A DNA stretch of 57,787 nt from assembly GCA_040902885.1 (NCBI GenBank), contig JBBDWK010000113.1, positions 1 to 57,787 of the forward strand, given 5' to 3'. The notes under the pieces are model-generated. The model was not told the origin of the DNA and ran no database searches. It saw nothing but the letters and a program-made list of their open reading frames with translations. The number at the start of each line of letters is the position of its first letter. Positions within the stretch are counted from its first letter, which is position 1. Position numbers and translations under genes: made by a program. This DNA comes from JBBDWK01 sp040902885. GTDB lineage: Bacteria; Acidobacteriota; Terriglobia; Bryobacterales; Bryobacteraceae. Shown here in pieces: positions 37,488-46,222 of the stretch.

Positions 37488-38314
37488 TCCGCTGGCGGGC
37501 GGAAGAAAGCAGCCAGAGCAATCACTATTATGCCAAAAACGATCCGATAGTAAATAAAAAGATAAAACGTGTTCCTTTGGAGATATCGGATGAGAAGCGC
37601 GATGGCGAGGCAACCGGTAAGTCCGCTAATGACGATACCTATGGCGAAATTCACCATCAGGCCGTGCGGAATGCCGCCCTGTTTCTGCAGATCGTAGAAG
37701 GCGTGGGCCGCCGCTCCGCCGATGGCCGGCGTGGCGAGCAGGAACGAGAATCGTGCCGCCGCGGGACGGTCCAGTCCGCGGAACAGGGCCGCCGTCATGG
37801 TGACGCCGCTTCGCGAAGTTCCCGGAACGACCGCCAGCGCCTGCGCGACGCCTACCATCAGAGAGTCCACGAAGCCCACCTCGCCGATCCCCTTCTGGCA
37901 TGTCGCCTGCCGCTCCGCAAGCCACATCAGCAGGCCCACGCCGATCAGCATGCTCCCGATGACAAAGGGATTGCGGAGCGTCGTCTCGGCGTACTCTTTC
38001 GCCAGGAATCCCAGCACGCCCACGGGCACGCTGGCCGCCGCGAGATACCACAAAAGTGCTGGATTCTGTTTTAGAAGCGGATCGTCCCCGTAGCGGAGGC
38101 CGAAGCCTCGCGCGATTACTTCCACCCACGTCTTGTAAAAATAGGCGATCACCGCGACGAGCGTTCCGACGTGCAGCGCGATGTCGAAAGTAAGGCCCTG
38201 GTCCTTCCATCCCAGGAACCATGGCGCCAGCGCCAGATGAGCGGAGCTGCTGATCGGTAAAAATTCTGTAATACCTTGTACGATCGCTAGGACTATTAAC
38301 TGAAGAAGATCCAT
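37484..38314 (-). CDS. uppP: Undecaprenyl-diphosphatase
   Basis: Integral membrane phosphatase (276 aa) that regenerates undecaprenyl phosphate for cell-wall synthesis; its loss or overproduction affects bacitracin tolerance. The conserved motifs are GITEFLPISSSAHLAL near the N-terminus and PGTSRSGVTMTAALFRGL at about residues 165-182, with at least seven hydrophobic segments. It is divergent from pyk across 50 bp and overlaps ftsK by ATGA, tying wall precursor recycling to division in one transcript. Confidence 0.96.
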   Translation of the reverse strand: MDLLQLIVLAIVQGITEFLPISSSAHLALAPWFLGWKDQGLTFDIALHVGTLVAVIAYFYKTWVEVIARGFGLRYGDDPLLKQNPALLWYLAAASVPVGVLGFLAKEYAETTLRNPFVIGSMLIGVGLLMWLAERQATCQKGIGEVGFVDSLMVGVAQALAVVPGTSRSGVTMTAALFRGLDRPAAARFSFLLATPAIGGAAAHAFYDLQKQGGIPHGLMVNFAIGIVISGLTGCLAIALLIRYLQRNTFYLFIYYRIVFGIIVIALAAFFRPPAE

Positions 38315-38364
38315 CCAAAGACGATGGTAACCTGAACTTCAGGCGTCACGCTGCCCGCCTTTCC

Positions 38365-39786
38365 ATGCCCAACACAAAAATCGTGGCAACACTCGGACCG
38401 GCCAGTGATGGACTGCCCGTGCTCCACAAACTCCTCGACGCGGGAGTGGATGTTTTCCGCCTGAACGCCTCGCACGGACCCATTGAGCTGCACGTCGAGC
38501 GCATTGGGAAAGTACGCGGCCTTGCCGCCGAGCGCGGGCAGGAAGTCGCCATCTTCCTCGACCTGCAGGGACCCAAGATACGCCTGGGCCGGTTTGAAGG
38601 CGGCGGTTGCCTGCTCGAAACCGGCGCCGAGTTCACCATTACCGTGGAGAACGTTCCCGGCACGTGCCAACGCGCCTCCACCAGTTACACGAGCTTCGCG
38701 AAAGATGTGCGGCCTGGCGACCGCGTGCTGCTGGCCGATGGCGCCGTCGAGTTGCGCGCAATCGAGAGCGACGGCGTCGAGGTGCGATGTGAGGTGGTGC
38801 GCGGGGGCCCCATTTCGGACAACAAGGGCATTAATCTTCCCGGCGCGCGCATTACCAGTCCTTCCATCACCTCCAAGGATCTCGCCGATCTCGAAGCCGG
38901 CATCGAAGCGGGTATCGATATGGTGGCGCTCTCCTTCGTGCGCACCGCGCAGGACGTCTGCGAGCTGCGCACGCGCCTTGCCGGCCGCGAGATCCCGATC
39001 ATCGCGAAGATCGAAAAGCCGCAGGCCTGGGAGAACATCGACTCGATTCTGGATGAAGCCGACGGCGTCATGGTCGCGCGCGGGGATCTGGGCGTGGAGA
39101 TGGCGCTCGAAAAAGTCCCGCCCATTCAGAAGTCGATCATCCGGCGCGCCCGGCTGCGGGGTAAATTCGCGATCACCGCCACGCAGATGCTGGAATCGAT
39201 GGTGGAGAATGCCACGCCTACCCGGGCGGAAGTCAGCGACGTCGCCAACGCGATCTACGACGGCACCGATGCCGTGATGCTCTCCGCCGAAACATCCATC
39301 GGCCGTTTCCCCGTCGAAGCCGCCGAGATCATGGGGCGCATCGCCCAGGAGGCCGAGCATTCCATTCGGGCCCGCGGATTCCGGGAGCCGCCGCGCAATC
39401 CTTCTCCGACTCATGCCGAAATCGTCGCCGATGCGGCCTATCGCGCGGCTCGCGAAGCCGGGGTGGCGGCGATTGTCGTGTTCACGGCCAGCGGCTCCAG
39501 CGCCCGTCTCATCTCGCGCTTCCGTCCGCCCGTGCAGATCCACGCCATCACGCCCAGCCACGCGGTCGCGCGCAGACTGGCAATTCAATACGCGGTGAAT
39601 CCCATCTGCATGCCGGAAGTCCGCTCCACCGACGAGATGATTGCGCTGGTCGACCGGCTCATGGTGGAGAAGCACGCCGTATCGCACGGCCAGAGCGTGG
39701 TAATGGTGGGTGGCCAGCCGATCGGCCGTCCGGGCACCACCAACTTCATGAACCTGCACCGCATCGGCGATCTGCGCGACCACTGA
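38365..39786 (+). CDS. pyk: Pyruvate kinase
   Basis: Final glycolytic enzyme (phosphoenolpyruvate plus ADP to pyruvate plus ATP), 473 aa, normal length. Signatures: KIVATLGPAS at the start, FRLNASHG where many members have RLNFSHG, the B domain at about 70-165, the catalytic Lys in IIAKIEKPQAWEN, MVARGDLGVEM, and ATQMLESMVENATPTRAEVSD. The C-terminal domain, which binds the allosteric sugar phosphate in many members, is complete (VFTASGSSARLISRFRP). It is probably co-transcribed with the dehydrogenase 27 nt downstream. Confidence 0.97.
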   Translation: MPNTKIVATLGPASDGLPVLHKLLDAGVDVFRLNASHGPIELHVERIGKVRGLAAERGQEVAIFLDLQGPKIRLGRFEGGGCLLETGAEFTITVENVPGTCQRASTSYTSFAKDVRPGDRVLLADGAVELRAIESDGVEVRCEVVRGGPISDNKGINLPGARITSPSITSKDLADLEAGIEAGIDMVALSFVRTAQDVCELRTRLAGREIPIIAKIEKPQAWENIDSILDEADGVMVARGDLGVEMALEKVPPIQKSIIRRARLRGKFAITATQMLESMVENATPTRAEVSDVANAIYDGTDAVMLSAETSIGRFPVEAAEIMGRIAQEAEHSIRARGFREPPRNPSPTHAEIVADAAYRAAREAGVAAIVVFTASGSSARLISRFRPPVQIHAITPSHAVARRLAIQYAVNPICMPEVRSTDEMIALVDRLMVEKHAVSHGQSVVMVGGQPIGRPGTTNFMNLHRIGDLRDH

Positions 39787-39813
39787 CCGGCGCCCAAGCG
39801 GTAGGATTCTCTC

Positions 39814-40764
39814 ATGTTGTCCGTTCATCTGGAACAGGGACGCGTGCAGCTTCGCAAAGCGTCCAAGCCGCGCCGCAATGACGGTCACGCGCTCATCCGC
39901 CTGCTTTACGGCGGCATCTGCAACACCGACCTCGAATTGCAACGCGGTTATTACGGCTTCTCCGGCACGCCCGGCCACGAATTCGTCGGCCGGGTGGAGG
40001 AAGCCGGCGATGCGAAGCTGATCGGCAAGCGGGTGGTCGGTGAAATCAACCTGAACTGCGGAAAGTGCGGCTGGTGCCGGCGCGGCCTGGGACGCCACTG
40101 CCCTACCCGCACGGTGCTTGGAATCGTGCGCCAGCCCGGAGCGTTCCGCGAACTGTTCACGCTGCCCGAGCGCAACCTGCACCTGGTCCCAGACTCCATC
40201 TCGAATGAGGCCGCGGTCTTCACGGAGCCGCTGGCCGCGGCCTGCGAAATCCTCGATCAGACGAAAATCCCCCGCGGCTCCGAGGTGGCGGTGTTGGGCG
40301 ACGGCAAGCTGGGATTATTAGTAGCGCAGGCGCTGCACGCGCACGGTCTGCGGGTGCTTCAATTCGGCAGGCACCGCGACAAGCTGCGCCTCGCCGAAGC
40401 GGCGGGCGTGAGCACGGAGATCGCGGGCGATCGTTATCCGCGCGCCGCATTCGACTGGGTCGTGGAAGCCACGGGCTCGCCGAAAGGCCTGCAACAGGCG
40501 GTCGCGATGGTCCGCCCGCGCGGTACGGTGATTCTGAAGTCCACCGTCCACGGCACGGTGCCGCTCGACACCGCGCCGGCCATTGTCAACGAGATCACCC
40601 TGATCGGCTCGCGGTGCGGCCGATTCGAACCGGCGCTCGATCTGCTGCGCAGGGGCCGCGTGAAAGTCGAGAACATGATTTCGGATTCCTACCCGCTCGC
40701 GGATGCACCCAAAGCCTTTCGCCGGGCGGCGCAAAAAGGCGTGCTGAAAGTGCTCCTGGGATAA
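39814..40764 (+). CDS. Zinc-dependent alcohol dehydrogenase (MDR family)
   Basis: A 316-aa medium-chain dehydrogenase/reductase. The catalytic-zinc ligands lie in GGICNTDLELQ and GTPGHEFVGRV, and four structural-zinc cysteines in CGKCGWCRRGLGRHC. The Rossmann region is EVAVLGDGKLGLLVAQALHAHG. It is about 30 residues shorter than typical zinc alcohol dehydrogenases but no essential block is missing. The substrate is unknown; a sugar or polyol is possible. The stop is followed at once by repeat-rich DNA and the assembly gap. Confidence 0.9.
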   Translation: MLSVHLEQGRVQLRKASKPRRNDGHALIRLLYGGICNTDLELQRGYYGFSGTPGHEFVGRVEEAGDAKLIGKRVVGEINLNCGKCGWCRRGLGRHCPTRTVLGIVRQPGAFRELFTLPERNLHLVPDSISNEAAVFTEPLAAACEILDQTKIPRGSEVAVLGDGKLGLLVAQALHAHGLRVLQFGRHRDKLRLAEAAGVSTEIAGDRYPRAAFDWVVEATGSPKGLQQAVAMVRPRGTVILKSTVHGTVPLDTAPAIVNEITLIGSRCGRFEPALDLLRRGRVKVENMISDSYPLADAPKAFRRAAQKGVLKVLLG

Positions 40765-40777
40765 CTGCATGCCTCGG

Positions 40778-40831
40778 CAACCGCTCCCTCACGGTCGCGG
40801 CTCAGTATNNNNNNNNNNGAGGGAGCGGTTG
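40778..40831. repeat. Inverted repeat broken by assembly gap
   Basis: The left arm caaccgctccctcacggtcg begins at 40778 and matches the perfect inverted repeat at 54241-54305 with one base difference. The right side resumes at 40819 with gagggagcggttg, the outer end of the opposite arm. The ten Ns (40809-40818) therefore replace the inner half of the second arm and the spacer. Confidence 0.85.
40809..40818. other. Assembly gap (10 N)
   Basis: Ten undetermined bases within a hairpin-forming repeat. If this copy is the same size as the one at 54241-54305, about 21 nt are missing rather than 10. The order of genes across this point rests on the scaffold. Confidence 0.95.
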
Positions 40832-40860
40832 TGGATGCCAGAACTGCGCTGCATGGCCCC

Positions 40861-40890
40861 AGCACCGAACCGCGCGCGTAAGCAAGCGGA
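40861..40890. repeat. 30-bp dispersed repeat, copy 1
   Basis: This stretch (agcaccgaaccgcgcgcgta, then agcaagcgga) matches 49333-49362 at 28 of 30 positions. Both copies lie in intergenic DNA and flank the thrS-to-TraB-like gene run. Confidence 0.85.
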
Positions 40891-40899
40891 GCCGCCGAA

Positions 40900-42744
40900 C
40901 TACCAGATGTATTCTTTGGCGATGTCGCGCTTGTCGTAGCCGTCCAGCACGTGTACCACGCGGATCTTCTTCCGAGTAACGGGCGAGAGCTGGCCGATCG
41001 GGATGTAGACGATCGTGCGGCCGAATCGCGCCGCGATGTTGCGAAACGCCGAGCGCGGAGGCTTGGCCGCCACGTACACGACGTAGCGATGCAGCGAATA
41101 ATCAAGGCCCGCCAGCAGCAGCCTTTCGGGCTTCGATTCCGCGAATTCGTAGTCCGGATCCTGCCACACGTCGAACATGCGGCGTGCCGGAAGGCTCATC
41201 AAAAATCCGCCGTACTCGCCGCGACCGATGCCCGGCCCGACCATGTTGCCGAACGGATCGGTCGAATAGAATGCCATGTCGGATTCGTTCTGGTTCTCGC
41301 CCAGCCAGGTGGTCATGTAGGGATAGCGTTCGTCGCGGTCTTCGTCGAAGATCACGACCACCGATCCCACTTCGCCGTGAATCTTCTGGAATTGGCGCAC
41401 GTAGATGCGGCCCTCGTGCCAGTTGCGAATGGTCTCGCGCAGGTCGATGCCATCGAACAGCGACGTGGTGAAGGGCTCCGTGCGCGCGCGCTCTTCCGAG
41501 AGAATGCTCTTGCCCTTCTTCTTCAGGAAGCGCCCGTACTCCTCGATCACGATGTCTTCCGGCGGGTAGGAGCAGATGCCGCTGCCGTCCGGCTTGGCGG
41601 CCCATTCGCCGGGATGCTTTTCCTTCTTGCGCGGCTTGAGCCCCACCGGCCGCAATCTTCGCTTTGCGCTCGGCAAGCGCCGCCGCAACCGGATCCGCCG
41701 CGTGTCCAGCCAGACCTCTTCCGCGGAGATCCGCACCGTAGCCAGATCCGAAGTAACCTGCTGCGGCGGATAAGCGCCCGCCGTTTCCCAGACCTCCCAC
41801 GCGTAATTGTCATCGACCAGCGAGCGCGCGGCGACCGTCAAATCGAACAGGCCCGCGGAAAGCTGCTGGGCGGTAATGGCAAGATTCCGGGTATACCGCG
41901 ACATCATGCGGCGCTGCCAGTGAGCCACGCGATCGCCCGTGTTCTTCTCGTAGCCTCGTTCGGCGTCGCGGAACACGGCAAGCTGCACGCGCGGCCGGTC
42001 CACCGCATCGGCGTCCGTCAGCGACTCGCGGAACAGCTCGTAGCGATGCTGCAGATACGGGTACTCGACAGTGATCTCGGCCAGCGATTCCGGATGCGGG
42101 TTCAACAACTGCAAGCCCTCGCGCCGCTTTCGTCCCATCGGCCGCGCCTGCGGCTCCTGCATCGCGTCGAGCAGTGCGTCCAGCAGGTTCAAGGAAACCA
42201 CCACCATCACTCGCGCCAGAGGGTCGGCGCCCTGGAGCTTCCATGCGATACCTTGCGCGTGCCGCTCAATCTCCGGCGATCTCGGCTGCGGATACACGCG
42301 GTACGCCTCCACGTACCGGTCGAGAGGGATGTGCCGCAAGGAGTACGTGTCGGGATAGAGGTCTTTCAGGTGCGGCCGCTCACCCACATCGGGATCGGCG
42401 AAGACAACTTCGGCGCCGATCTCGATCGCCGTGCGGACGGCCTCCGTGAACGGGTCGGCCGGCTCCACCGGAACGTAGACCATGCGGTCCTCTTCCTTGC
42501 CGTCCTCATACAGGATCACCGACATTTGCGGCAGACGCCCAACGGCGCGCAGCCAGACCGCCCGCAGCGTCGCGGGCAGCTCGACCGCGACCACCGGCGG
42601 CCTTTCGCGCAGAATCGCGCGCCTCACTTCAACGGCGAATTCAAGTCTGCCGGGAACGACCGGAAAGTATTCAAACCGGCCGCGGCGAAGGCTTCCCGGG
42701 TCGAAGCTTTGCTCAGGAAGCGACGGGCCGGTTTCTTCGGACAT
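40900..42744 (-). CDS. Large partner of MoxR ATPase, possible TraB/TIKI-like fold
   Basis: A cytoplasmic 614-aa protein of unknown family; ATG at 42744 (MSEETGPSLPEQ), overlapping the MoxR ATPase gene by about 32 nt. Residues 24-60 (FEYFPVVPGRLEFAVEVRRA then RERPPVVAVELPATL) resemble the opening of TraB/PrgY/TIKI-type domains, where 'G..H' is followed by a helix and 'P..V.VEL'. Residues 178-194 (RVMVVVSLNLLDALLDAM) resemble a later 'VVGAGHL' segment. In both places the expected histidine is missing, so a metal-dependent activity is doubtful. The middle contains a basic stretch (RLRRRLPSAKRRLRPV). The C-terminal 150 residues (VVVIFDEDRDERYPYMTTWL then AGLDYSLHRYVVYVA) match nothing I know. It is probably a client or effector of the ATPase. 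Confidence 0.75.
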   Translation of the reverse strand: MSEETGPSLPEQSFDPGSLRRGRFEYFPVVPGRLEFAVEVRRAILRERPPVVAVELPATLRAVWLRAVGRLPQMSVILYEDGKEEDRMVYVPVEPADPFTEAVRTAIEIGAEVVFADPDVGERPHLKDLYPDTYSLRHIPLDRYVEAYRVYPQPRSPEIERHAQGIAWKLQGADPLARVMVVVSLNLLDALLDAMQEPQARPMGRKRREGLQLLNPHPESLAEITVEYPYLQHRYELFRESLTDADAVDRPRVQLAVFRDAERGYEKNTGDRVAHWQRRMMSRYTRNLAITAQQLSAGLFDLTVAARSLVDDNYAWEVWETAGAYPPQQVTSDLATVRISAEEVWLDTRRIRLRRRLPSAKRRLRPVGLKPRKKEKHPGEWAAKPDGSGICSYPPEDIVIEEYGRFLKKKGKSILSEERARTEPFTTSLFDGIDLRETIRNWHEGRIYVRQFQKIHGEVGSVVVIFDEDRDERYPYMTTWLGENQNESDMAFYSTDPFGNMVGPGIGRGEYGGFLMSLPARRMFDVWQDPDYEFAESKPERLLLAGLDYSLHRYVVYVAAKPPRSAFRNIAARFGRTIVYIPIGQLSPVTRKKIRVVHVLDGYDKRDIAKEYIW

Positions 42745-43555
42745 AGCGGAGCGCTTCTTCCCCCAGGGTTTCGACGATGGCCGTCTCCAGCGCCTCCGTC
42801 TCGTGGCTTCTGGAGGTCGCAAGGCTCTTCAGCTTGATGGCGTAGCGCCCGATGTTGATGCCGTCGCGGGCCGTGTAGCGCTCGTCGGCGGCGTGCGCCT
42901 GCTGCAGAAAATCGGTCACGTAGGTGAGAATACGCTCTTCGGCGAAGGGAAGATTCTCCTTCAGAATCTGATACTCTTCGTCGCGCTCCGGAAAGTCGAT
43001 GTAGATCTGGGGCTGCAGGCGCGAGTGAATGTACTCGGGCAGCTCGAAGGTGGAGGCGTCGTCGTTCATGGTGGTCACCAGGCGAAACTGGGGATGCGCC
43101 TTGATCTTGATGCCGGCCACGATCGACTCGACGTAACGGCGATTATCGAGCAGCGGCGCGAGGCTCGCCCAGCTCTTCTCGCTCATGCGATTGCCCTCGT
43201 CGAGGATGGCAATGCCGCCGCGAAGCATGGCCGTGACCAGCGGGGATGCGACGTAGCGCAGCCGCCCCTGGCCCTCGATTACGGGCGTGATCAGAAGGTC
43301 CTCGGGCCGCGTATCGAGCGTGGCCTGAAGAATATATACTTCGCGGCCCATGCGCTTGGCTGCGGCGTACGCAAGCGTGGTTTTTCCCACGCCGGGCTTG
43401 CCGAGAAGGCGGGGGTTCATCGGTAGATCCTGCTCGTTCACCACCATCCACGCGGCCAGCAACTGCCGCATCAACTCTTCCTGCCCCACCCACCGCACGG
43501 GCAGCTCGTCGGGATGAGCCAGATGCAGGCCGACGCCTTCAATCTCAACGACCAT
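42713..43555 (-). CDS. MoxR-type AAA ATPase
   Basis: A 280-aa AAA+ ATPase. Walker A is GKPGVGKTT (52-60), Walker B is IAILDE (115-120), sensor 1 is the Asn in TTMNDD (164), and a likely arginine finger is in YIHSRLQPQIYIDFP (179). The extra segments around the second helix are typical of the MoxR/YehL group, ATPases that remodel partner proteins, often with a VWA-domain protein. No VWA gene is present; the overlapping 614-aa gene is the only nearby partner. The upstream dipeptidase ends 20 nt before it. No transmembrane segment. Confidence 0.9.
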   Translation of the reverse strand: MVVEIEGVGLHLAHPDELPVRWVGQEELMRQLLAAWMVVNEQDLPMNPRLLGKPGVGKTTLAYAAAKRMGREVYILQATLDTRPEDLLITPVIEGQGRLRYVASPLVTAMLRGGIAILDEGNRMSEKSWASLAPLLDNRRYVESIVAGIKIKAHPQFRLVTTMNDDASTFELPEYIHSRLQPQIYIDFPERDEEYQILKENLPFAEERILTYVTDFLQQAHAADERYTARDGINIGRYAIKLKSLATSRSHETEALETAIVETLGEEALRYVRRNRPVAS

Positions 43556-43575
43556 ATCTCTATATTGTCGCTCAA

Positions 43576-44913
43576 CTAAGCGCCGAGTATCTGGAAGTAA
43601 CGCGACACGGCTTCAATGCCGCGGAAGAAGTTCGGCAGGTGAAACTTCTCGTTGGGCGCGTGAAGGTTGTCGTCGGGCAGGCCGAAGCCCATCATCACGC
43701 TGGGAATGCCGAGGTGCTTCTCGAAGAGGCTCACGATGGGGATGGAGCCGCCGGAGCGGATAAAAACAGTTTCCGTACCGAATGTTTCAGTGAACGCCTG
43801 CGCGGCTCGCTGCACGAAGAAGTTCCTGGGGTCGACCAGCGAAGGCGGCGCGGAGTGGAAAGGGCGAAACTCCGCCTTCACGCCGCGAGGGCAAGCGGCG
43901 TGAACCGCCGCCTGCAACTGCGCCGCGGCCTCCTCGGGATTCTGGTCCGCAACCAGCCGCGCGCTCAGTTTGACGACGGCGCGCGCGGGAATCACCGTCT
44001 TCGCGCCTTCGCCCACAAAGCCCCCGCGAATGCCATGCACTTCGAGCGTGGGCCGCGCCCACAACCGGTCGAACAGCGGGAATTCCGGCTCGCCGGTCAA
44101 TTCGCTCGCTCCTATCTCCTTGCGCAGGTATTCGGCTTCGTCGAAGGGCAGCCGCTCCCAGGCGGCGCGCTCCTCGGGGCCGGGCGGAACCACGCGATCG
44201 TAAAATCCGGGCACGAGGATATGACCATTGCGGTCCTTGAGCGCGCACAGAATCTCGGCCGCGGCCTGCAACGGATTCGGCGCGGCTCCGCCATAGACGC
44301 CCGAGTGCAGGTCGCGGTCCGCGCCTTCCACGTGCAGCTCTCCGTACACAATGCCCCGCAGACCGACGCAGATGGTCGGCAGATTGGGCGCAAACATCTC
44401 GGTGTCGCAGATCAGCGCGGCGTCCGCCCTGAGCTGCGCCGGGTAACTGCTCACGTAGCGCGCGATGTGCTCGCCGCCGACTTCCTCTTCGCCCTCGACG
44501 ATGAATTTTACGTTTACCGGAAGACAGCCGGCGCGCAGGCAGCTCTCGACGGCCTTAATCAGAATGTAGGTCTGGCCCTTGTCGTCGCAGGCGCCGCGCG
44601 CGAAGATATCCTCGCCGCGCACTTCGGGATCGAAGGGCGGCGACTTCCACTCGTCCAGCGGATCGGGCGGCTGCACGTCGTAATGGCCGTAGCAGAGGAT
44701 GGTCGGCTTGCCGGGCGCTTCCAGCCATTCCGCGTAAACCATCGGATTGCCGTCGCCCTCAATCAGCTCCACCAGCGACATGCCGGCGTTGCGCAGCTCG
44801 CGTGCCACGAAATCGGCCGCGCGCCGGATGTCCGGCTTGTGCTCCGGAAGGGTGCTGACGCTCGGAATTCGCAGGAATTCCTTCAGGCCTTCGAGTAACT
44901 GTTCCTGGTTCAT
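43576..44913 (-). CDS. M20 family dipeptidase
   Basis: Zinc-dependent M20 peptidase of 445 aa without signal peptide. Metal ligands lie in LCYGHYDVQPP, ARGACDDKGQ, IVEGEEEVGG and the later CDTEMF; the C-terminal DDNLHAPNE holds the last His. The lid/dimerisation domain is at about 195-350 and includes DRDLHSGVYGG. Members cleave dipeptides such as Xaa-His or Cys-Gly. Its ATG follows the oxidoreductase stop directly (TAAATG), so the two are translated together. The physiological dipeptide is unknown. Confidence 0.93.
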   Translation of the reverse strand: MNQEQLLEGLKEFLRIPSVSTLPEHKPDIRRAADFVARELRNAGMSLVELIEGDGNPMVYAEWLEAPGKPTILCYGHYDVQPPDPLDEWKSPPFDPEVRGEDIFARGACDDKGQTYILIKAVESCLRAGCLPVNVKFIVEGEEEVGGEHIARYVSSYPAQLRADAALICDTEMFAPNLPTICVGLRGIVYGELHVEGADRDLHSGVYGGAAPNPLQAAAEILCALKDRNGHILVPGFYDRVVPPGPEERAAWERLPFDEAEYLRKEIGASELTGEPEFPLFDRLWARPTLEVHGIRGGFVGEGAKTVIPARAVVKLSARLVADQNPEEAAAQLQAAVHAACPRGVKAEFRPFHSAPPSLVDPRNFFVQRAAQAFTETFGTETVFIRSGGSIPIVSLFEKHLGIPSVMMGFGLPDDNLHAPNEKFHLPNFFRGIEAVSRYFQILGA

Positions 44914-46203
44914 TTAAACAGGCAGCTTTTCTTCGACGTTCCGTCCGTTGCCTTCGTACGCCTCGCGCTTCGGCGCAGCCTTGACAACCTTTTCGGTCTG
45001 GGGGTCGAAGGCCATCTGCCGCGATTCGCGGTAGGCATCCACGCCCAGCCCGATCGCCACCATGGTCTTGTACCCGAAATCCGCGTCCAGGTTGGGCTTC
45101 TTCCGGGTGCGCATGCAATCGAAGAAATTCTCCATGTGCGCCGTGTGCAGGTCGATCGGCTCGACCGGAATCACCTGCGAGGGACGCCTCTTCTCGTAGA
45201 TCGGCTCCGTGGTCACCACCAGCTCTTTGCCGCGGAACTCGATCGCTCCCTCGTGTCCGTAGAGCACTGGGTGCACGTGCTTGTTGACCAGATCCGCGGC
45301 CATGGAGGAAATCATCACGATCTGAAAGCCCGGATACTCGATCGCGGTTGTGACGGTATCGGGCACTTCGCGGTCTTTATGAACGTAGATGCCCCCGTTC
45401 GAGGAAACGCGCACCGGAAACTGCGGGCCGAGCACCAGCAGGAACGGCACCAGGCGGTGGTAGAGCAGATCCGTGGCGATACCGCCCGAGTAATCCCAAT
45501 ATTTGCGCCACCGGAAGAAGCGATCCTGGCTGAACGGGCGTTTGGGAGCGGGGCCGAGAAACCGCTTCCAGTCGATGTTCTCGGGCGTGCCCTCTTCGTC
45601 TATGGAGTAATTCCACTCGCCGTGGTATGTGTTGCGGCTGTAGGTTCCCTGCGCCATGAGCGGCTTGCCGATGACGCCCTGCTCCACCAGCTCGCGCGCC
45701 TTGAAATATTGCGGCTCGGAAGCATACTGGCTGCCCACCTGGAGAATGCGCTCGGACTTGCGCACGAAATCGGCGATGGTCTTGGACTCGTCGATGCTGT
45801 ACGACATGGGCTTCTGCAGGTAGACGTCCTTGCCGGCTTCGAGCGCGTCCATCGCCATTCGGAAATGCCAGTGATCGGGCGTGGCGATGAAGACGGCATC
45901 CACGCCGGGGCGGGCGAGAAGGTCGCGATACTCGTGAAGAACGTCCTTTTCGGCGAGGCCGGTGAAATCTCGCGCGCGTTGTTTGCGCTTCGTATAGAGA
46001 TCGCTCACGGCTGCGATTTGAAGATTGGCGCCGGCATCGGCCATCCTCTTCAAAATCCGCACGTGACCGAAGCCCATTCCACCCGCGCCAATCACGCCGA
46101 CGTTGATGCGGTCGTTTGACCCGACTACGCGGGAAGCGGATTTAGCGGCGAATGCGGAAACTGCGGTCGACGCCGCCCCGAGGAATTGCCTTCTGGTCTC
46201 CAT
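44914..46203 (-). CDS. Tat-exported Gfo/Idh/MocA oxidoreductase
   Basis: NAD(P)-dependent sugar oxidoreductase family, 429 aa from the ATG at 46203. It carries a Tat signal (METRRQFLGAASTAVSAFAA), as in many acidobacterial and planctomycete members. The nucleotide-binding motif is VGVIGAGGMGFGHV, and the catalytic-Lys region is YLQKPMSYSIDE, with Lys in the family's EKP position (here QKP). DHWHFRMAMDALEAGK and HMENFFDCMRTRKKPN are family blocks. The substrate is unknown, probably a sugar or inositol. It lies 19 nt after the glycosyltransferase gene. Confidence 0.92.
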   Translation of the reverse strand: METRRQFLGAASTAVSAFAAKSASRVVGSNDRINVGVIGAGGMGFGHVRILKRMADAGANLQIAAVSDLYTKRKQRARDFTGLAEKDVLHEYRDLLARPGVDAVFIATPDHWHFRMAMDALEAGKDVYLQKPMSYSIDESKTIADFVRKSERILQVGSQYASEPQYFKARELVEQGVIGKPLMAQGTYSRNTYHGEWNYSIDEEGTPENIDWKRFLGPAPKRPFSQDRFFRWRKYWDYSGGIATDLLYHRLVPFLLVLGPQFPVRVSSNGGIYVHKDREVPDTVTTAIEYPGFQIVMISSMAADLVNKHVHPVLYGHEGAIEFRGKELVVTTEPIYEKRRPSQVIPVEPIDLHTAHMENFFDCMRTRKKPNLDADFGYKTMVAIGLGVDAYRESRQMAFDPQTEKVVKAAPKREAYEGNGRNVEEKLPV

Positions 46204-46222
46204 GATTGTCGATGCTAACACT

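Noticed and set aside
38296..40182. 628-codon minus-strand frame across pyk and the dehydrogenase
   Set aside because: It lies opposite two well-conserved enzymes and has shadow composition.
40951..42837. 628-codon open frame on the plus strand opposite the TraB-like gene
   Set aside because: Long antisense frame caused by high GC; rich in Arg, His and Gln with no domain, while the minus-strand protein has coherent structure and overlaps its partner gene.
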